DNA of 64,000 nt from contig NC_058161.1 of the NCBI RefSeq assembly GCF_020080835.1, positions 25,368,837 through 25,432,836 on the forward strand, in the 5' to 3' direction. Positions 50,644 to 61,992 of this stretch are shown one piece after another (positions within the stretch are counted from its first letter, which is position 1; the number at the start of each line of letters is the position of its first letter). Position numbers and translations under genes: made by a program. The notes below the pieces were generated by a model that was not told the origin of the DNA, did no database searches, and was given only the letters and a program-made list of their open reading frames with translations. The stretch is from Cotesia glomerata. Taxonomy: Eukaryota > Arthropoda > Insecta > Hymenoptera > Braconidae.

Positions 50644-53600
50644 GTACCACCTTCAGCTCCAAAGGCAGCAACTAGGCCAGCAGAGACCAGCAGGTTGGGT
50701 CCAGCCCCAGCAGCACCTAAGGCAGTTGATCCACTTGGATGCCCAGACGCACCAGAAGCTCCAACAGATGGACCCGCAGCAGAGAGCTCAGGTGATTCAG
50801 AAGATCCAGAAGTCCAGAAACTTCATCCTCCAGCAGCAGCAGCAGATGAATCGGCAAGCACACCCAGCGATCATCAGGACGTCCCAGCCGGTCCAGTGGG
50901 TCCAGCGTGGGCAGATCGTCAACCAGAAGCCGATGCCAGTTCAGCCGCCAGCTCTAGCTCCGATAAACTCAAACCAGGTGATCCAGGTCCAAGCCCAGAC
51001 TCCACCAGCACAGAACTTCCAGGGACAATTGACCCCCCAGCAGATGGCCCACTTGCAGATGCAGAAGCAGCAGATGGCCAGGCTGCAGCAGATACATCTC
51101 CAACAGCAGCAGCAGCAGCAGCAGCAACAGCAACAACAGCAACAGCAGCAGCAGCAACAGGAGATTCCGCTGGCGGCTCCAGCAGCTCAGATGCCAGCCG
51201 AGCAACTGGTGGTCAACGCAAAGACCAAGACTGCCTTGGCCAACATGCTGACCAATAGACTTCATGGTGGAGCTGCTGAAGGAAGTGCTGCTGGACAACT
51301 CAGGCTAATGACTGCCCAACATCGGGCGCCACCTCCTCCGTCCCAGGACCCGGCTCTGCTGGCTGCCTACCAGAGGAGGACTCTAGGGAACATCACCAAC
51401 GGAGCTGCTGCAGGGATCAAGATGTACACTCAGCAGGTCCAGCAACCCAAGGCCCAGTTCTACGGACACAATCCTAATCTAAAGCTTCCGCCGGATCTCT
51501 GTCTTCTGGGGTGCATTTTTGTGATAGTGGAGTATGATACCCAGTTTCCTGCTTCGGAAGTCGCTAATTGGAAGCAAGTCATCGAGCGCCACGGTGGAGA
51601 AGTTGAACCAGAGTACTGCGTACGTGCGACACATGTTCTTGCAATTACTCAGAAGCATCCTACTGTGGTTCAAGCGCTAAGGGATGGAAAGCGATGTGTC
51701 AATGCTCATTGGCTGTCTGATGTCGTTTCCAAGCAGCATGTGCTGCCCCCTTGGCATGCCATTCATTTTCCGGTGCCCTATGAGATTGGGGAGAAACCGC
51801 TTAGTCAGCATAATGTGTCGTTTTCCGGATTTGAGGGGGAGGAACGCGCCAAGGTCAAGGCTATGTTGGAGCTTTTACAGGTTAGTGTAAACAAAGTGTA
51901 AAAATTGTATTTTTAGCCTATATGATGATATGTGATTGGCCTTTGTTAGATATGAATATTTTTGCCATAACGGATAATATATCATCATATAGGAACACAT
52001 CGGATCACATATTGACTTATAGAAACGAAGAGCCACATTTTTTCATATAGGAACCATATATGATCATACAGAAACCATATACAACCATATGAGAATCATA
52101 TTATCGTATAGGGGCCATATATTGTCATATAGGAATCATATATTTTCATATGAGTATAAAAAACCACATATTGTCTTATAAAACCATTTAGAACAACGTA
52201 GATTCGTATAGAATCATATAGAACCATATATTATCGTATACAATCATATAGAACCACATACTGCCATATACAAATATTTAGAACTACGTTATGTCTTATA
52301 GACCCATATACTGTCACATAGAAACATATAGAACAACTTTTTTCATGTAGAAGCCATATAGTTACGCATATAATCCCTACATTATCTAGAGGAACCATAT
52401 ATCGTCATGGAAGAACTTTTTTCATTATATCGGAGCCATATTTCGTCATATCGGAATATACAGAACAATAACTTCATATAAAAATATATTTTGTCGAACA
52501 AAAGCCATCGATTGTTATACAGAAACGATAAATTGATGGAGCTGAAGTTCCGAACGTTCGTGAAACGAAATCGTTTTTCATTCATAATTTCCACGATATT
52601 AAAAAGATCACGCCAAATATTTCTAAAAAACATTCTTTTGGGGTCTCAAAGGTATCCAAAAAATTTGAATCCTCTCCGACTTCCGGAACATCCCCTAATG
52701 ACTACCCTTAACTATAAAAAATTCATAATTTCGTGTCTAATAAAAAGATCACGCCAATTCTCGCTAAGAATTTTTGTTTTGGGGTCCTACAACTATTAAA
52801 AATGTTTGAACCCTCTCGGACTTCCGGAACATCCCCTAAAGCACACCCTTAACTTTAAAAAATTCATTACTGCGTGACTATAAAAAAGATCACGCCAATT
52901 TTCGCTTAAAATCTTTATTTTGGGTATCCAAAGGTATAAAAAAAATTGGAACATTTTCCGACTTCCAGAACACCTCCTTATGCCCTTCTAAATACTCCCC
53001 TTAACGGTAAAAAATTCATTAATTCGTGTCTAATAAAAAGATCACGCTAATTCTCGCTGAGAATTTTTATTTTGGGGTCCTACAACTATTAAAAAAATTT
53101 GAACCCTCTCGGACTCCCGGAACACCCCCCAATGGCCACCCTTAACCTTAAAAAATTCATAATTTCGTGTCTAATAAAAAGATCACGCTAATTCTTGCTG
53201 AAAATCTTTATTTAGGGTACTAGAAGGTATAAAAAAAATTGGAACACTTTCCGACTTCCGGAACACCCTCTTATGCCCTTCTAAATAGCCCCCTTAAAGG
53301 TACAAAATTCATTAATTCGTGTCTATTAAAAAGATCACGCCAAATCTCGCTGAGAATTTTTGTTTTGGGTACTAGAAGGTTTAAAAAAAATTGGAACACT
53401 TTCCGACTTCCGGAACACCCCCTTATGCCCTTCTAAATACCCCCCTTAACGGTAAAAAATTCATTAATTCGTGTCTATTAAAAAGATCACGCCAATTCTC
53501 GCTGAGAATTTTTGTTTTGGGGTCCTACAACTATTAAAAAAGTTTGAACCCTCTCGGACTTCCGGAACACCCCCTAAAGCCCACCCTTAACTTTAAAAAA

Positions 53601-56600
53601 TTCATTACTTCGTGTCTATTAAAAAGATCACGCCAATTCTCGCTGAGAATTTTTGTTTTGGGGTCCTACAACTATTAAAAAAGTTTGAACCCTCTCGGAC
53701 TTCCGGAACACCTCCTAAAGCACACCCTTAACTTTAAAAAATTCATTACTACGTGACAATTAAAAATATCACGCCAATTTTCGCTTAAAATCTTTATTTT
53801 GGGTACCCAAAGGTATAAAAAAATTGTAACACTTCCCATTGGGGGGGCATAAGAGGGTGTTCCAGAAGTCGGAAAGTGTTCCAATTTTTTTTATACCTTC
53901 TAGTACCCTAAATAATGATTTTCAGTAAGAATTAGCGTGATTTTTTTATTAGCTACGAAATTATGAATTTTTTAAGGTTAAGGGTGGCCAATGGGGAGTG
54001 TTCCGGAAGTCCGAGAGGGTTCAAATTTTTGTAATAGATGTAGGACCCCAAAACAAAAATTCTCAGCGAGAATTGGCGTGATCTTTTTAATAGACACGAA
54101 GTAATGAATTTTTTACCGTTAAGGGTTGCCATTGGGGGGTGTTCCGCAAGTCCGAAAGGGTTCAAATTTTTATAATAGTTGAAGGACCTAAAAAAAAAAT
54201 TCTCAGCAAGAATTAGCGTGATCTTTTTATTAGACACGAAATTATGAATTTTTTAAGGTTAAGGGTTGCCATTGGGGGGTGTTCCGGAAGTCCGAAAGGG
54301 TTCAAATTTTTTTAATAGTTAAAGGACCCCAAAACAAAAATTCTCAGCGAGAATTGGCGTGATCTTTTTATTAGACACGCAATTATGAATTTTTTAAGGT
54401 TATGGGTTGCCATTGGGGGGTGTTCCGCAAGTCCGAAAGGGTTCAAATTTTTTTAATAGTTGAAGGACCCAAAAAAAAGATTCTCAGCGAGAATTGGCGT
54501 GATCTTTTTATTAGACACGAAATGATGAATTTTTTAAGGTTAAGGGTTGCCATTGGGGGGTGTTCCGCAAGTCCGAAAGGGTTCAAATTTTTATAATAGT
54601 TGAAGGACCTAAAAAAAAAATTCTCAGCAAGAATTGGCGTGATCTTTTTATTAGACACGAAATAATAAATTTTTTAGTGATATGGGCTGTCATTGGGGGG
54701 GGGGGGTATAAGGGGGTGTTCCGAAAGTCGGAAAGTGTTCCAATTTTTTTTATACCTTCTAGTACCCTAAATAAAGATTTTCAGCAAGAATTAGCGTGAT
54801 CTTTTTATTAGACACGGAGTAATGAATTTTTTAAAGTTAAGGGTAGGCTTTAGGGAGTGTTCCGGAAGTCCGAGAGGGTTCAAATTTTTTTAATAGTTGT
54901 AGGACCCCAAAATAAAAATTCTCAGCGAGAATTGGCGTGATCTGTTTAATAGACGCGAATTAATGAATTTTTTACTGTTAAGGAGGGTATTCAGAAGGGC
55001 ATAAGAGGGTGTTCCGGAAGTCGGAAAGTGTCCCAATTTTTTTTATACTTTTGAGTACCTAAAACAAAGATTTTCAGCAAAAATTGGTGTGATCTTTTTA
55101 ATAGACACGGAGTAATGAATTTTTTAAAGTTAAGGGTGGCCATTGGGGGTTGTTCCGGAAGTCTGAGAGGGTTCAAATTTTTTTAATAGTTGTAAGACCT
55201 CAAAATGAAAATTTTCAGCGAGAATTGGCGCGATCTTTTCAATAGTCACGGAATTATGAATTTTTCAAAGTTAAGGGTAGTCATTAGGGGATGTTCCGGA
55301 AGTCGGAGAGGATTAAAATTTTTTTTATACCTTCGAGACCCCAAAAGAACGTTTTTCAGAAATATTTGGCTTGATCTCTTTAATATCGTGGAAATTATGA
55401 ATGAAAAACGATTTTGTTTCACGAACGTTCGGAACTTCAGCTCCATATAAATTGTCGTAATAGGATCATATATTATTGTATAAAAACTATATAGAAGCAA
55501 TAGATTGCCATACAAGAATCATATATTGACATATTTTATCGTTCAGAAGCAATATATTGTCGTATAGGAACCATATGTTGTCATATAAAAACAATTAGAA
55601 CATAGTATTTTATAGAACCATATATTGTCTTATAGGAACGTATAGTATCACATATTTTCATATAGGAACTATACAATTTCGCATATAATCTCTATATTAC
55701 CTACAGGAACCATGTATCGTCATATAAGAACCTTATTTTATTGCATAGGAGCTATATATCATCATATCGAAACATAGAACCGTAAGGTCGTATAAAAACA
55801 TATTTTTTCAAAAAAAGCCATTGATTACAATATAGAAGCAATAAATTGTAGTAATAGCATCATATATTGCTATATAAGAACCATATACTTACATTCAGAA
55901 GAATTTACTGTCATATAGAACCATATCCTGTCATATTATAACATTTACTATGTGATGAAATCTTATATTGTTATGTGGAATCATAAATTTTCTCATGAAA
56001 CCATATACCATCACACATACGTCATATACTACCAAATAGAGGTCACATATCGTCATATAGGGTCATATATTATCATTTAGGACCTTATATGATTTTATAG
56101 ATGCATATATTGTCATATAGAACCATACATTGTCTTATACAACCATATGTTTTTACACCGGAGTCATATATTATCTTATAAAACCATATATTATCTTATA
56201 AAACTAGATACTGTTTTATAGGAGCATATATGGCAATATCCGACCCTATATTGTCATATAAACCATATAATGTCCCATGTGAGTCATATACCGTCATATA
56301 GAACCATATATTATTTTATAAGACCATAAATTGCCATATAGAACAACAAATTGTCTTATAGAACCATATGCTGTCATATAGGACGATATATGAGTCATAT
56401 AAGACCACATATTATCATTTTGGATCAGATATGGACATATGTGATCACTAGGATCAGGAAGTTAGCGTTTTTTTTCATTTAAATTCGAGGTTAAACATAT
56501 AAATGCACATTTAAACAACTGCGAAAGTCCTGGCCCTATTGATCATATACAAAATAGTTATAGCATATCCTAAATTTGAAAATAATTTTTCATTGTTTCA

Positions 56601-59538
56601 TTCCAGGTCCAGTATACAAAATACTTTTCTCGGCACAACACTATCCTGATCTGCCGAAAGCCAGAGGGACCTAAATACAAAAAAGCTAAAGAATGGGCGA
56701 TACCTTGCGTAAACGTCCAGTGGCTGATAGATGTCGTCTGCGGGCAGGCTGCCCACCATCAACTGGAACAGCCCAAGTACCAGCAGTTCAACGCGACTCA
56801 TCCTTTCAGATTAGACTACTCACTGGTTCCCCATCTTATGACCGCCTGGAAAATGCCGATCAACATCACCCAGGAGTCTTACGACAAGGTGAAAGCAGTG
56901 GGTCAGGGACCTAACGCGAGGCGGAACAAGAAGCCCAGGTTGGATCTGACTCTGAGCAAGGACCCACAGTTACTAGGACTAGAAGATGCGATTGTGGTGA
57001 CCAATCCAAATGCACCAATTCCTGGGTCAGAAATGCAGCCCAAGATCCTGTTCAGTGGAACCAACCCCCGGAAACACGCCAAGAGGATCCGGGAGCTGGG
57101 TGGTACATTAGCAGCCAGTTGGAGAGATGCTACTCACTTGGTGATGAATGCCCCTTACCGGACGGTTAAGTTTCTCTGCTGCTTAAGCAGGTGCAAGTTT
57201 ATTGTCAGTATCCAGTGGCTGATGGAGTGCTTTGCCAGGAATACTTTTGTTGACGAAGCAGGTTATGGGCTTGACAATGAAGACTTCGAAAGGAGTTTTA
57301 ATTGCAATATTCAGAAGGCACTCGCTAGTCCTAATAAAGGAGAAGTACTTAAGGTAGGGTAGAAAATTTTTATTATAAAATTCTGTTGCATATGAACCTA
57401 TATGGATCATATATGTAAATATATGACTCATATCATGTTTGATTGTTTATATTCACATATGAGTTATATATGTTCCTGGGAATTACATATGTGTCATATA
57501 TGTTTCTGTGAGTCACATATGTTCCTATGAATCGTATATGAGCATATAAATCACACATGTTCCTATGAATCATATATGACCACATAAGTCAGATATGTTC
57601 CTATGAATCACATATGACCATATAAGTCGCATATGAACATATAAGCCACATATGTTTTTATGAATGAAGTATGTTCCTATCAATCACATATGTTCCTATG
57701 AATCCCATATGTTCCTATGAATCATATTCGTTCCTATGAATCGAATATGACCATACAATGCACATATGAATGAGATAGGTTCCTATGAATCACATACGTT
57801 CCTATAAATCCCATTTGATTATATGTCACATATAAGCATATGAGTCACATATGTTCCTATGAATCCTATATGTTCCTATGAATCAGATTTTATCATATAG
57901 GTCACATATGTTCCTATGAATCATATACGACCATATAATTCACATATGAACATATGAACCACATATGCTCCTATAAATAAGTTCCTAACAACCACATATG
58001 TTCCTATGAATAAGTTCCTAACAATCACATATGTTCCTATGAATCCCATATGTTCCTATAAATCACATATGTACCTATAAATCGGATATGACCATATAAT
58101 TCACATATTTTCCTATAAATTAAATATGTTCCTTTAAATGACATATGTTACTATGAATCACACATGATTATATGTCACATATGAACATTTGAGCCACATA
58201 TGTTTCTATGAATCCCATATGTTCCTATAAATCACATACGTTCTTATGAATCCCATATGTTTCTATGAATCACGTACGTTCCTATGAATCAGATATTACA
58301 ATATAGGTCACATATGTTCCTATGAATTATGTATGTTCTTAGGAATACCATATGTTCCTATGAATTACATAAATTCCTATGAATCAGATACGACCCTATA
58401 ATTCACATATGTTCCTATAAATCGGATATGACCATATAATTCACATATTTTCCTATAAATTAAATATGTTTCTTTAAATAACATATGTTTCTATGAATCA
58501 CATATGATTATATGTCACATATGAACATTTGAGCCGCATATGAACATTTGAGCCGCATATGTTCCTATGAATAAAATACGTTCCTATGAATCCCACATGT
58601 TTCTATAAATCTTATACGTTCCTATGAATCAGATATTATAATATAGGTCACATACATTCCTATGAATCAGATACGACCCCATAATTCACATATGTTCCCA
58701 TGAATGACATGTTCCTATGAATCACACATGATTATATATCACATATGATTATTGATTATATAAGCCACATATGCTCCTATGAATCACATATGACCATATG
58801 TCACATATGTTCCTATGAATCATATATGATCCTATGAATTAAATATGAACATATGAGTCACATATGACCATGTAGGTCACATATGAATATATGAGTCACA
58901 TATGATCATATTGGCCACATATGTTCCTAAAAACCATATATGATCATATAAGTCACATACAAACATATAAATCACATATGACCTCATGAATCACATCTAA
59001 GATTTGTATTAAAAATAAGCATATGAATCACATATGACCATACGAGTCACATATGATCATATGAGCCACATATATGTGAAACATTTTCTTGATAACTAGA
59101 TCATAAAACTTTAAAATAAATTGTAAAAAATAAATAAAATAATTATTGTATTATTCATGTTTCAGGGTAAAATTTTCTATGTGACTCCAAGTGTTGTACC
59201 AGCACCATCAGCATTTGCAGAAATAATCGAAAGCGCAGGTGGAACGTTTGAAAAAACGCGACGCTCTCTAGCGCAAATTCAAGAAATAAACGCCACTAAA
59301 ATTAACTACATTATTATCACGCAGGCTAATGACCTCCATTTACTTAGTGATGTTCTTCGTGCTAATATCGGTAAGCAAAAAATACAAAATTAAATTTAAA
59401 AAAAATAATAAGCTAACCATAATTGACTACGATAAATATTAATTTGTTTTTTTTTTAATTCCAGCCGTGTACAGTGCAGAAGTCGTTCTAGGTTCTGTAT
59501 GTCGTCAATCTTTCCAACTGGAGACATCACAAACCTGA
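43173..59538 (+). CDS. Ptip: PTIP / PAXIP1 orthologue (six-BRCT adaptor), five exons
   Basis: Exons 43173-43268, 48626-51880, 56607-57353, 59166-59370 and 59465-59538, with GT-AG junctions throughout and phases 0, 0, 0, 1. The product is 1458 residues. BRCT1 (about 20-106) starts in exon 1 with FADVKFYITG, and BRCT2 spans about 107-200. A Gln-rich linker (about 250-950) precedes BRCT3 (about 984-1087), BRCT4 (about 1089-1175, split by intron 2), BRCT5 (about 1262-1349) and BRCT6 (1367 to end). Order, spacing and motifs such as EWAIPCVNVQWL, YRTVKFL and NDLHLL follow human PAXIP1. In animals PTIP is a nuclear adaptor of the MLL3/4 (Trr) H3K4 methyltransferase complex and of DNA-damage signalling, binding phosphopeptides through paired BRCTs. 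No frameshift or stop is present. The start is chosen for the BRCT1 beta strand and consistent splice phase. Confidence 0.93.
43269..45634. other. PTIP intron 1, AT-rich 5' part
   Basis: Very AT-rich with TTAAAAAATT-type stretches and a more balanced block near 45377-45490. No exon, RNA or repeat end recognised. Confidence 0.5.
45635..46552. mobile_element. ~920 bp MITE, AAGGTAAAG ends
   Basis: The left end AAGGTAAAGTACCCAATACT matches the inverse of the right end (…TACTGGGTTCTTTACCTT) over about 25 bp with a few mismatches. Variants of ACTACTG/CAGTAGTT recur inside. No coding capacity. Confidence 0.55.
46752..48491 (-). mobile_element. Solo LTR, 1.74 kb, antisense in PTIP intron 1
   Basis: Bounded by TGTAACGGGG and CCCTGTCACA, with CCTC on both sides (46748-46751 and 48492-48495) as a 4 bp duplication. 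Read on the minus strand it begins TGTGACAGGG, has TATAAAAG at 48286-48279 and ends CCCCGTTACA. That is an LTR-like TG...CA unit with its promoter in place. No internal retroviral-type genes are present. The superfamily (gypsy or BEL) is not determinable. Its promoter end lies about 135 bp from the exon 2 acceptor. Confidence 0.65.
47088..47375. repeat. ~42 bp minisatellite inside the solo LTR
   Basis: ATAGACCATTACGCATCTA recurs seven times (CATTACG at about 47095, 47137, 47180, 47221, 47262, 47305, 47348), with AT-rich spacers; the last three units are nearly identical. Confidence 0.85.
48626..51880 (+). CDS. Ptip: PTIP exon 2: rest of BRCT1, BRCT2, Gln-rich region, BRCT3
   Basis: A 3255 bp exon, 1085 codons. 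After the acceptor TCTTTCAG it reads VLSLLHKG...WVLQSAKCKQLLP (BRCT1) and IWAMVTLQGG...IVTPDWVTECC (BRCT2). From about 49230 a long Gln tract follows, with recurrent short INQQ, SISQQ and VNQQQ units. The glutamines are mostly CAA before about 50330 and mostly CAG after it. BRCT3 (LLGCIFVIVEY...CVNAHWLSDVV) closes the exon. The CAG half opens a 226-codon Ala/Ser-rich alternative frame (50578-51258), most simply a repeat shadow. Confidence 0.93.
51905..52527 (+). repeat. CATATAGGAACCATATATTG-type minisatellite, PTIP intron 2 left part
   Basis: Degenerate units of about 18-25 bp built from ATATAGAACCATATA and ATTGTCATATAGGA. The array continues at 55455-56440 beyond the foldback insertion. Confidence 0.75.
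52536..55446. mobile_element. 2.9 kb foldback element, 8 bp TSD
   Basis: Flanked by ATAAATTG at 52528-52535 and 55447-55454. The ends ATGGAGCTGAAGTTCCGAAC and its inverse mirror each other for over 100 bp. Each arm is a tandem array of ~141 and ~152 bp units, anchored by GATCACGCCAATT at about 52607, 52749, 52889, 53041, 53182, 53334, 53486, 53627 and 53767. The orientation flips near 53840-53870. Two unit classes exist: one with CCCTCTCGGACTTCCGG, the other with CTTTCCGACTTCCGG plus an extra TTATGCCCTTCTAAAT. No transposase. The architecture resembles Drosophila FB/Galileo-type elements; the family is unknown. Confidence 0.85.
55455..56440 (+). repeat. CATATAGGAACCATATATTG-type minisatellite, PTIP intron 2 right part
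   Basis: Continuation of the 51905-52527 array. At about 55815-55870 it contains a stretch parallel to the foldback insertion point (AAGCCATTGATTACAATATA, then AGCAATAAATTG, then a TAGTAATAGCATCATAT-like flank) without the element. Confidence 0.75.
56607..57353 (+). CDS. Ptip: PTIP exon 3: rest of BRCT4, linker, BRCT5
   Basis: 249 codons, both phases 0, between acceptor TTCATTCCAG and donor AAG|GTAGGG. NTILICRKPEGPKYKKAKEW completes BRCT4. A basic linker (RRNKKPR) that could act as a nuclear signal precedes BRCT5 (KILFSGTNPRKHAKRI...VSIQWLMECF). The visible reading frame starts upstream of its first Met, so a Met-based call would miss the first 77 codons. Confidence 0.93.
57365..59085. repeat. 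CACATATGTTCCTATGAAT-type minisatellite, PTIP intron 3
   Basis: About 1.7 kb of degenerate ~17-20 bp units (CATATGTTCCTATGAATCA, CATATGACCATATAAG). In inverse orientation the core reads ATAGGAACATATG, the same core as the intron 2 array. No exon inside. Confidence 0.85.
59166..59538 (+). CDS. Ptip: PTIP exons 4 and 5: BRCT6 and stop
   Basis: Exon 4 is 59166-59370 and exon 5 is 59465-59538, joined by a 94 bp intron with GTAAGC donor and TTCCAG acceptor in phase 1. They encode GKIFYVTPSVVP, SAGGTF, NDLHLLSDVL and SAEVVLGSV, matching the last BRCT of PAXIP1, then TGA at 59536-59538. Confidence 0.9.
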
Positions 59539-59683
59539 GCTGAAAAGCTCTTGATAGAATAAGAAAAATAATATAAGTAACAAAAAAAAAAGCAAACTCG
59601 AAGTTTTAAAGTCGGTATGTAGAAAATCAACATGTCTTTTCCAGAGATATTTTTAAATAATACAAAATGAAAATTTATATATA

Positions 59684-59697
59684 AATAAATGAATAAA
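59684..59697 (+). promoter_or_regulatory. PTIP polyadenylation signals
   Basis: Two overlapping-range AATAAA hexamers at 59684-59689 and 59692-59697, about 150 bp after the PTIP stop. Confidence 0.5.
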
Positions 59698-59837
59698 TAT
59701 ATATTGAATAATTATATATTAATATAAGGGGACAATAAAAAAACTACTTTTATCATATTTTATTATTTTTTCCTGTCCATAAGCCTGAAAAAAGTGTGAA
59801 GGAAAAACATCCTCTCCTAAATCAATTTTAAAAAAAT

Positions 59838-60055
59838 TACTGCGCATTAGCAATAAAAAACATTTTTTACTGCGCATGCGCAAAAAAAACGTTTTTTTAC
59901 TGCGAAATAAAAAAAAACATTCTTTTATTGCAAATGCGCAAAAAAAAAAAATTTTACTGCGCACACGTAAAAAATACGTTTTTTTACTGCGCAATAAAAA
60001 ACATTTTTTTATTGCAAATGCGCAAAAAAAAATTTTTACTGCGCATGCGCAAAAA
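59838..60055. repeat. TGCGCATGCGCA / A-tract minisatellite
   Basis: Units of about 20-25 bp alternate the palindrome TGCGCATGCGCA (often decayed to TGCGAAAT or TGCAAATGCGC) with runs of A and TTTTTTACTG. It lies between the 3' ends of two convergent genes. Frames over it are artefacts. Confidence 0.75.
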
Positions 60056-60077
60056 AAAACAATTTTCCCAAATTTCC

Positions 60078-60083
60078 TTTATT
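60078..60083 (-). promoter_or_regulatory. Polyadenylation signal of the 591 aa secreted-protein gene
   Basis: AATAAA on the minus strand, 80 bases after the stop at 60163. Confidence 0.5.
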
Positions 60084-60162
60084 CATCTTATAAAGTACAG
60101 AAAATTTCTTAGATTTTTCGCTCCCACACTTTTTTGGGCCCAAAAAATCAATAAGGCCCAAA

Positions 60163-61992
60163 TCAGATCTCACTGCTCTCCGTAGACTCTTCAATCTCCG
60201 ACTCACCACTCTCGCCCTCTATCTCATTTATCTGCCTCTCGACCTCCTCCAAGCTTTGATCAGTCTTGCTAATCACCTCAGCAATCATCTTGGGGTCTAT
60301 AGACCTCCGTGCGTCCCCAATAGGGCCCATTTTCCCGGCATTGTCCATCAAGACCTTAACAATAATGGGCCTGTCACATAAATTGCACAAACAATTCTTA
60401 CACCCCTTGCCCTTCTTTCCTAGATCTTGGGCCTGATCTTGTGCCCCCTCCATTGGGCCAGTCACGATCCCTGGGACTGGCCTTGTCCTGCCCTGCCAGT
60501 AGTTCTGACCCATATATAGAGGCGTACCTGGCGGATACTTCACCGAGTACTGGTTGTAGACGATCCAAGGAACTGAGCCAGTAGAAATTGGGCCTGGCAT
60601 GGGACTAGCGGGTGCCATCGGGGCCTGTATTTCAGAAAGCTTCTTGTGGACCCAATTCATATTCTGCGGAGTCTTCTTCCAGAACCTAGCAATCATCGGG
60701 TTCTCCTTCAGCGACTCCTTGACCGGCAGAGTTTTTCTGTACCCGAAATTATTATCGATCATAGTGGGCCTTATCGGGGGCTGATGCCGATTTTCCGCTG
60801 GCTTCCAGAAGCATTCAGGCCGCCAGCTGTTCTTATCGCACTTGGGTGGGGCTTGCCAGTGTCGAGGCTGTCCTGGGTTCCTATTGGGCCCAATTTGATC
60901 TGAGGTGAAGGGACTGCGCCTCATTGGGACCACAAAATTGGGCCTTATGGCCTTGGTGGTTCTTGTTGGCTCAAAGGAACCTTGAGTCGATCTTACGGGC
61001 CCAAAATTTTTGTAAGTCCCAAAATTTCCATAAGTCCCAATATTTTGTGGCTTATAGACTTCTGGCCGTTGTTGCACTGGAGGAAAATAATGCCCAGGGT
61101 TGCTTTGAGGTACATAAGGACCCAAATTGTCTTGAGGTACATAAGGCCCAAAATTATTTGGGGGCCCATTTTTCTGGTAGAAAAATTGAGGATTCGGGTA
61201 CCAAGTGAATGCGTGCAAAGGGTAGTTCACCGGCAGGACGTAAATAATGGGCCTGTTGCAGGGTGGGGGAGAAGTGGGCCTTACTTCGATGAACTGTCGT
61301 CTAGAATTTTTCGCCCGCTCTGTGGTTTCTTCGCAAGAATTTTCATTGAGAGGCACAGCGTCATTCAGGGCCCGACTGCCGTTCCCCATTTTGGGCCCCG
61401 GGGCCTCGGGGGTCGTGGTGGGGGGAACCTCAGTGGTGGGATCGATGCGAGTCTGAGCAGGGATTTTTTTCAGACAAATTATGTACTTGGTGCCCATGTC
61501 CAGAGCCAGGTAGACCATGTACCCATCAGAGACGCTGGTGAGGAACTTCTGCCAGTCTTCGGTGTGGTTCAGGGTCGTATTAAGGGCCCGGTACAGGCAA
61601 ATGACGTCATCTTGGGGCCCGTTGTCCATCAGGTCCTTCCAGCCTTCGAATTCAATTCGCGTTGCGTTGTCGGTGGTTAGTAACTCCTGGAGTTTTGAAG
61701 CTGCGGATTTTGTTTCTAGACCCGCCGGGCAGGATTTGTCAAGGATTGAAATTAAGAGTTCTGAAGTTCTTAAGGGAAATTTCTGGCGCTGGGTTAATGA
61801 AGTCAACCAGCTGACACCTATCGGCTCTTTTAGGAAGACCATTATTTTCTGCTGCGCTTCTTTGATGATGCTGGAAAAATTGGAAGTTAGTTTGAGAGCT
61901 TGTTAAGGAGAATTTGGGACTTACTTTTCAGTAGATTGTTGGTCAGCGGTTGTGGAAAGAAGAATACTGAAGATTATGCATGACCAGATCAT
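60163..61992 (-). CDS. Secreted Pro-rich protein of unknown function, two exons
   Basis: Exon 1 is 61992-61925 (ATG, 22 codons plus 2 bases; donor GTAAGT); exon 2 is 61870-60163 (acceptor TTTTTCCAG). The product is 591 residues. Residues 1-16 (MIWSCIIFSILLSTTA) form a signal peptide. Residues ~17-170 look globular with a few Cys (CPAGL, VICLYR, IICLKK) and possible N-glycosylation sites (NAT, NTT, NHT). From about 200 to 500 it is Pro/Gly/Tyr/Gln-rich with GPYVPQ-type repeats. A CKNCLCNLCDRP Cys cluster lies near 515, and the tail is acidic (EGESGESEIEESTESSEI). I recognise no family; an extracellular-matrix, secretion-product or cuticle-associated role is only a guess. Starting at the internal Met at 61842 would lose the signal peptide. 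Confidence 0.8.

Noticed and set aside
50578..51258. 226-codon Ala/Ser/Pro-rich frame inside PTIP exon 2
   Set aside because: It is the +1 frame of CAG/CAA repeats (giving Ala/Thr runs) within a clear Gln-rich coding exon. It has no domain or start context of its own.
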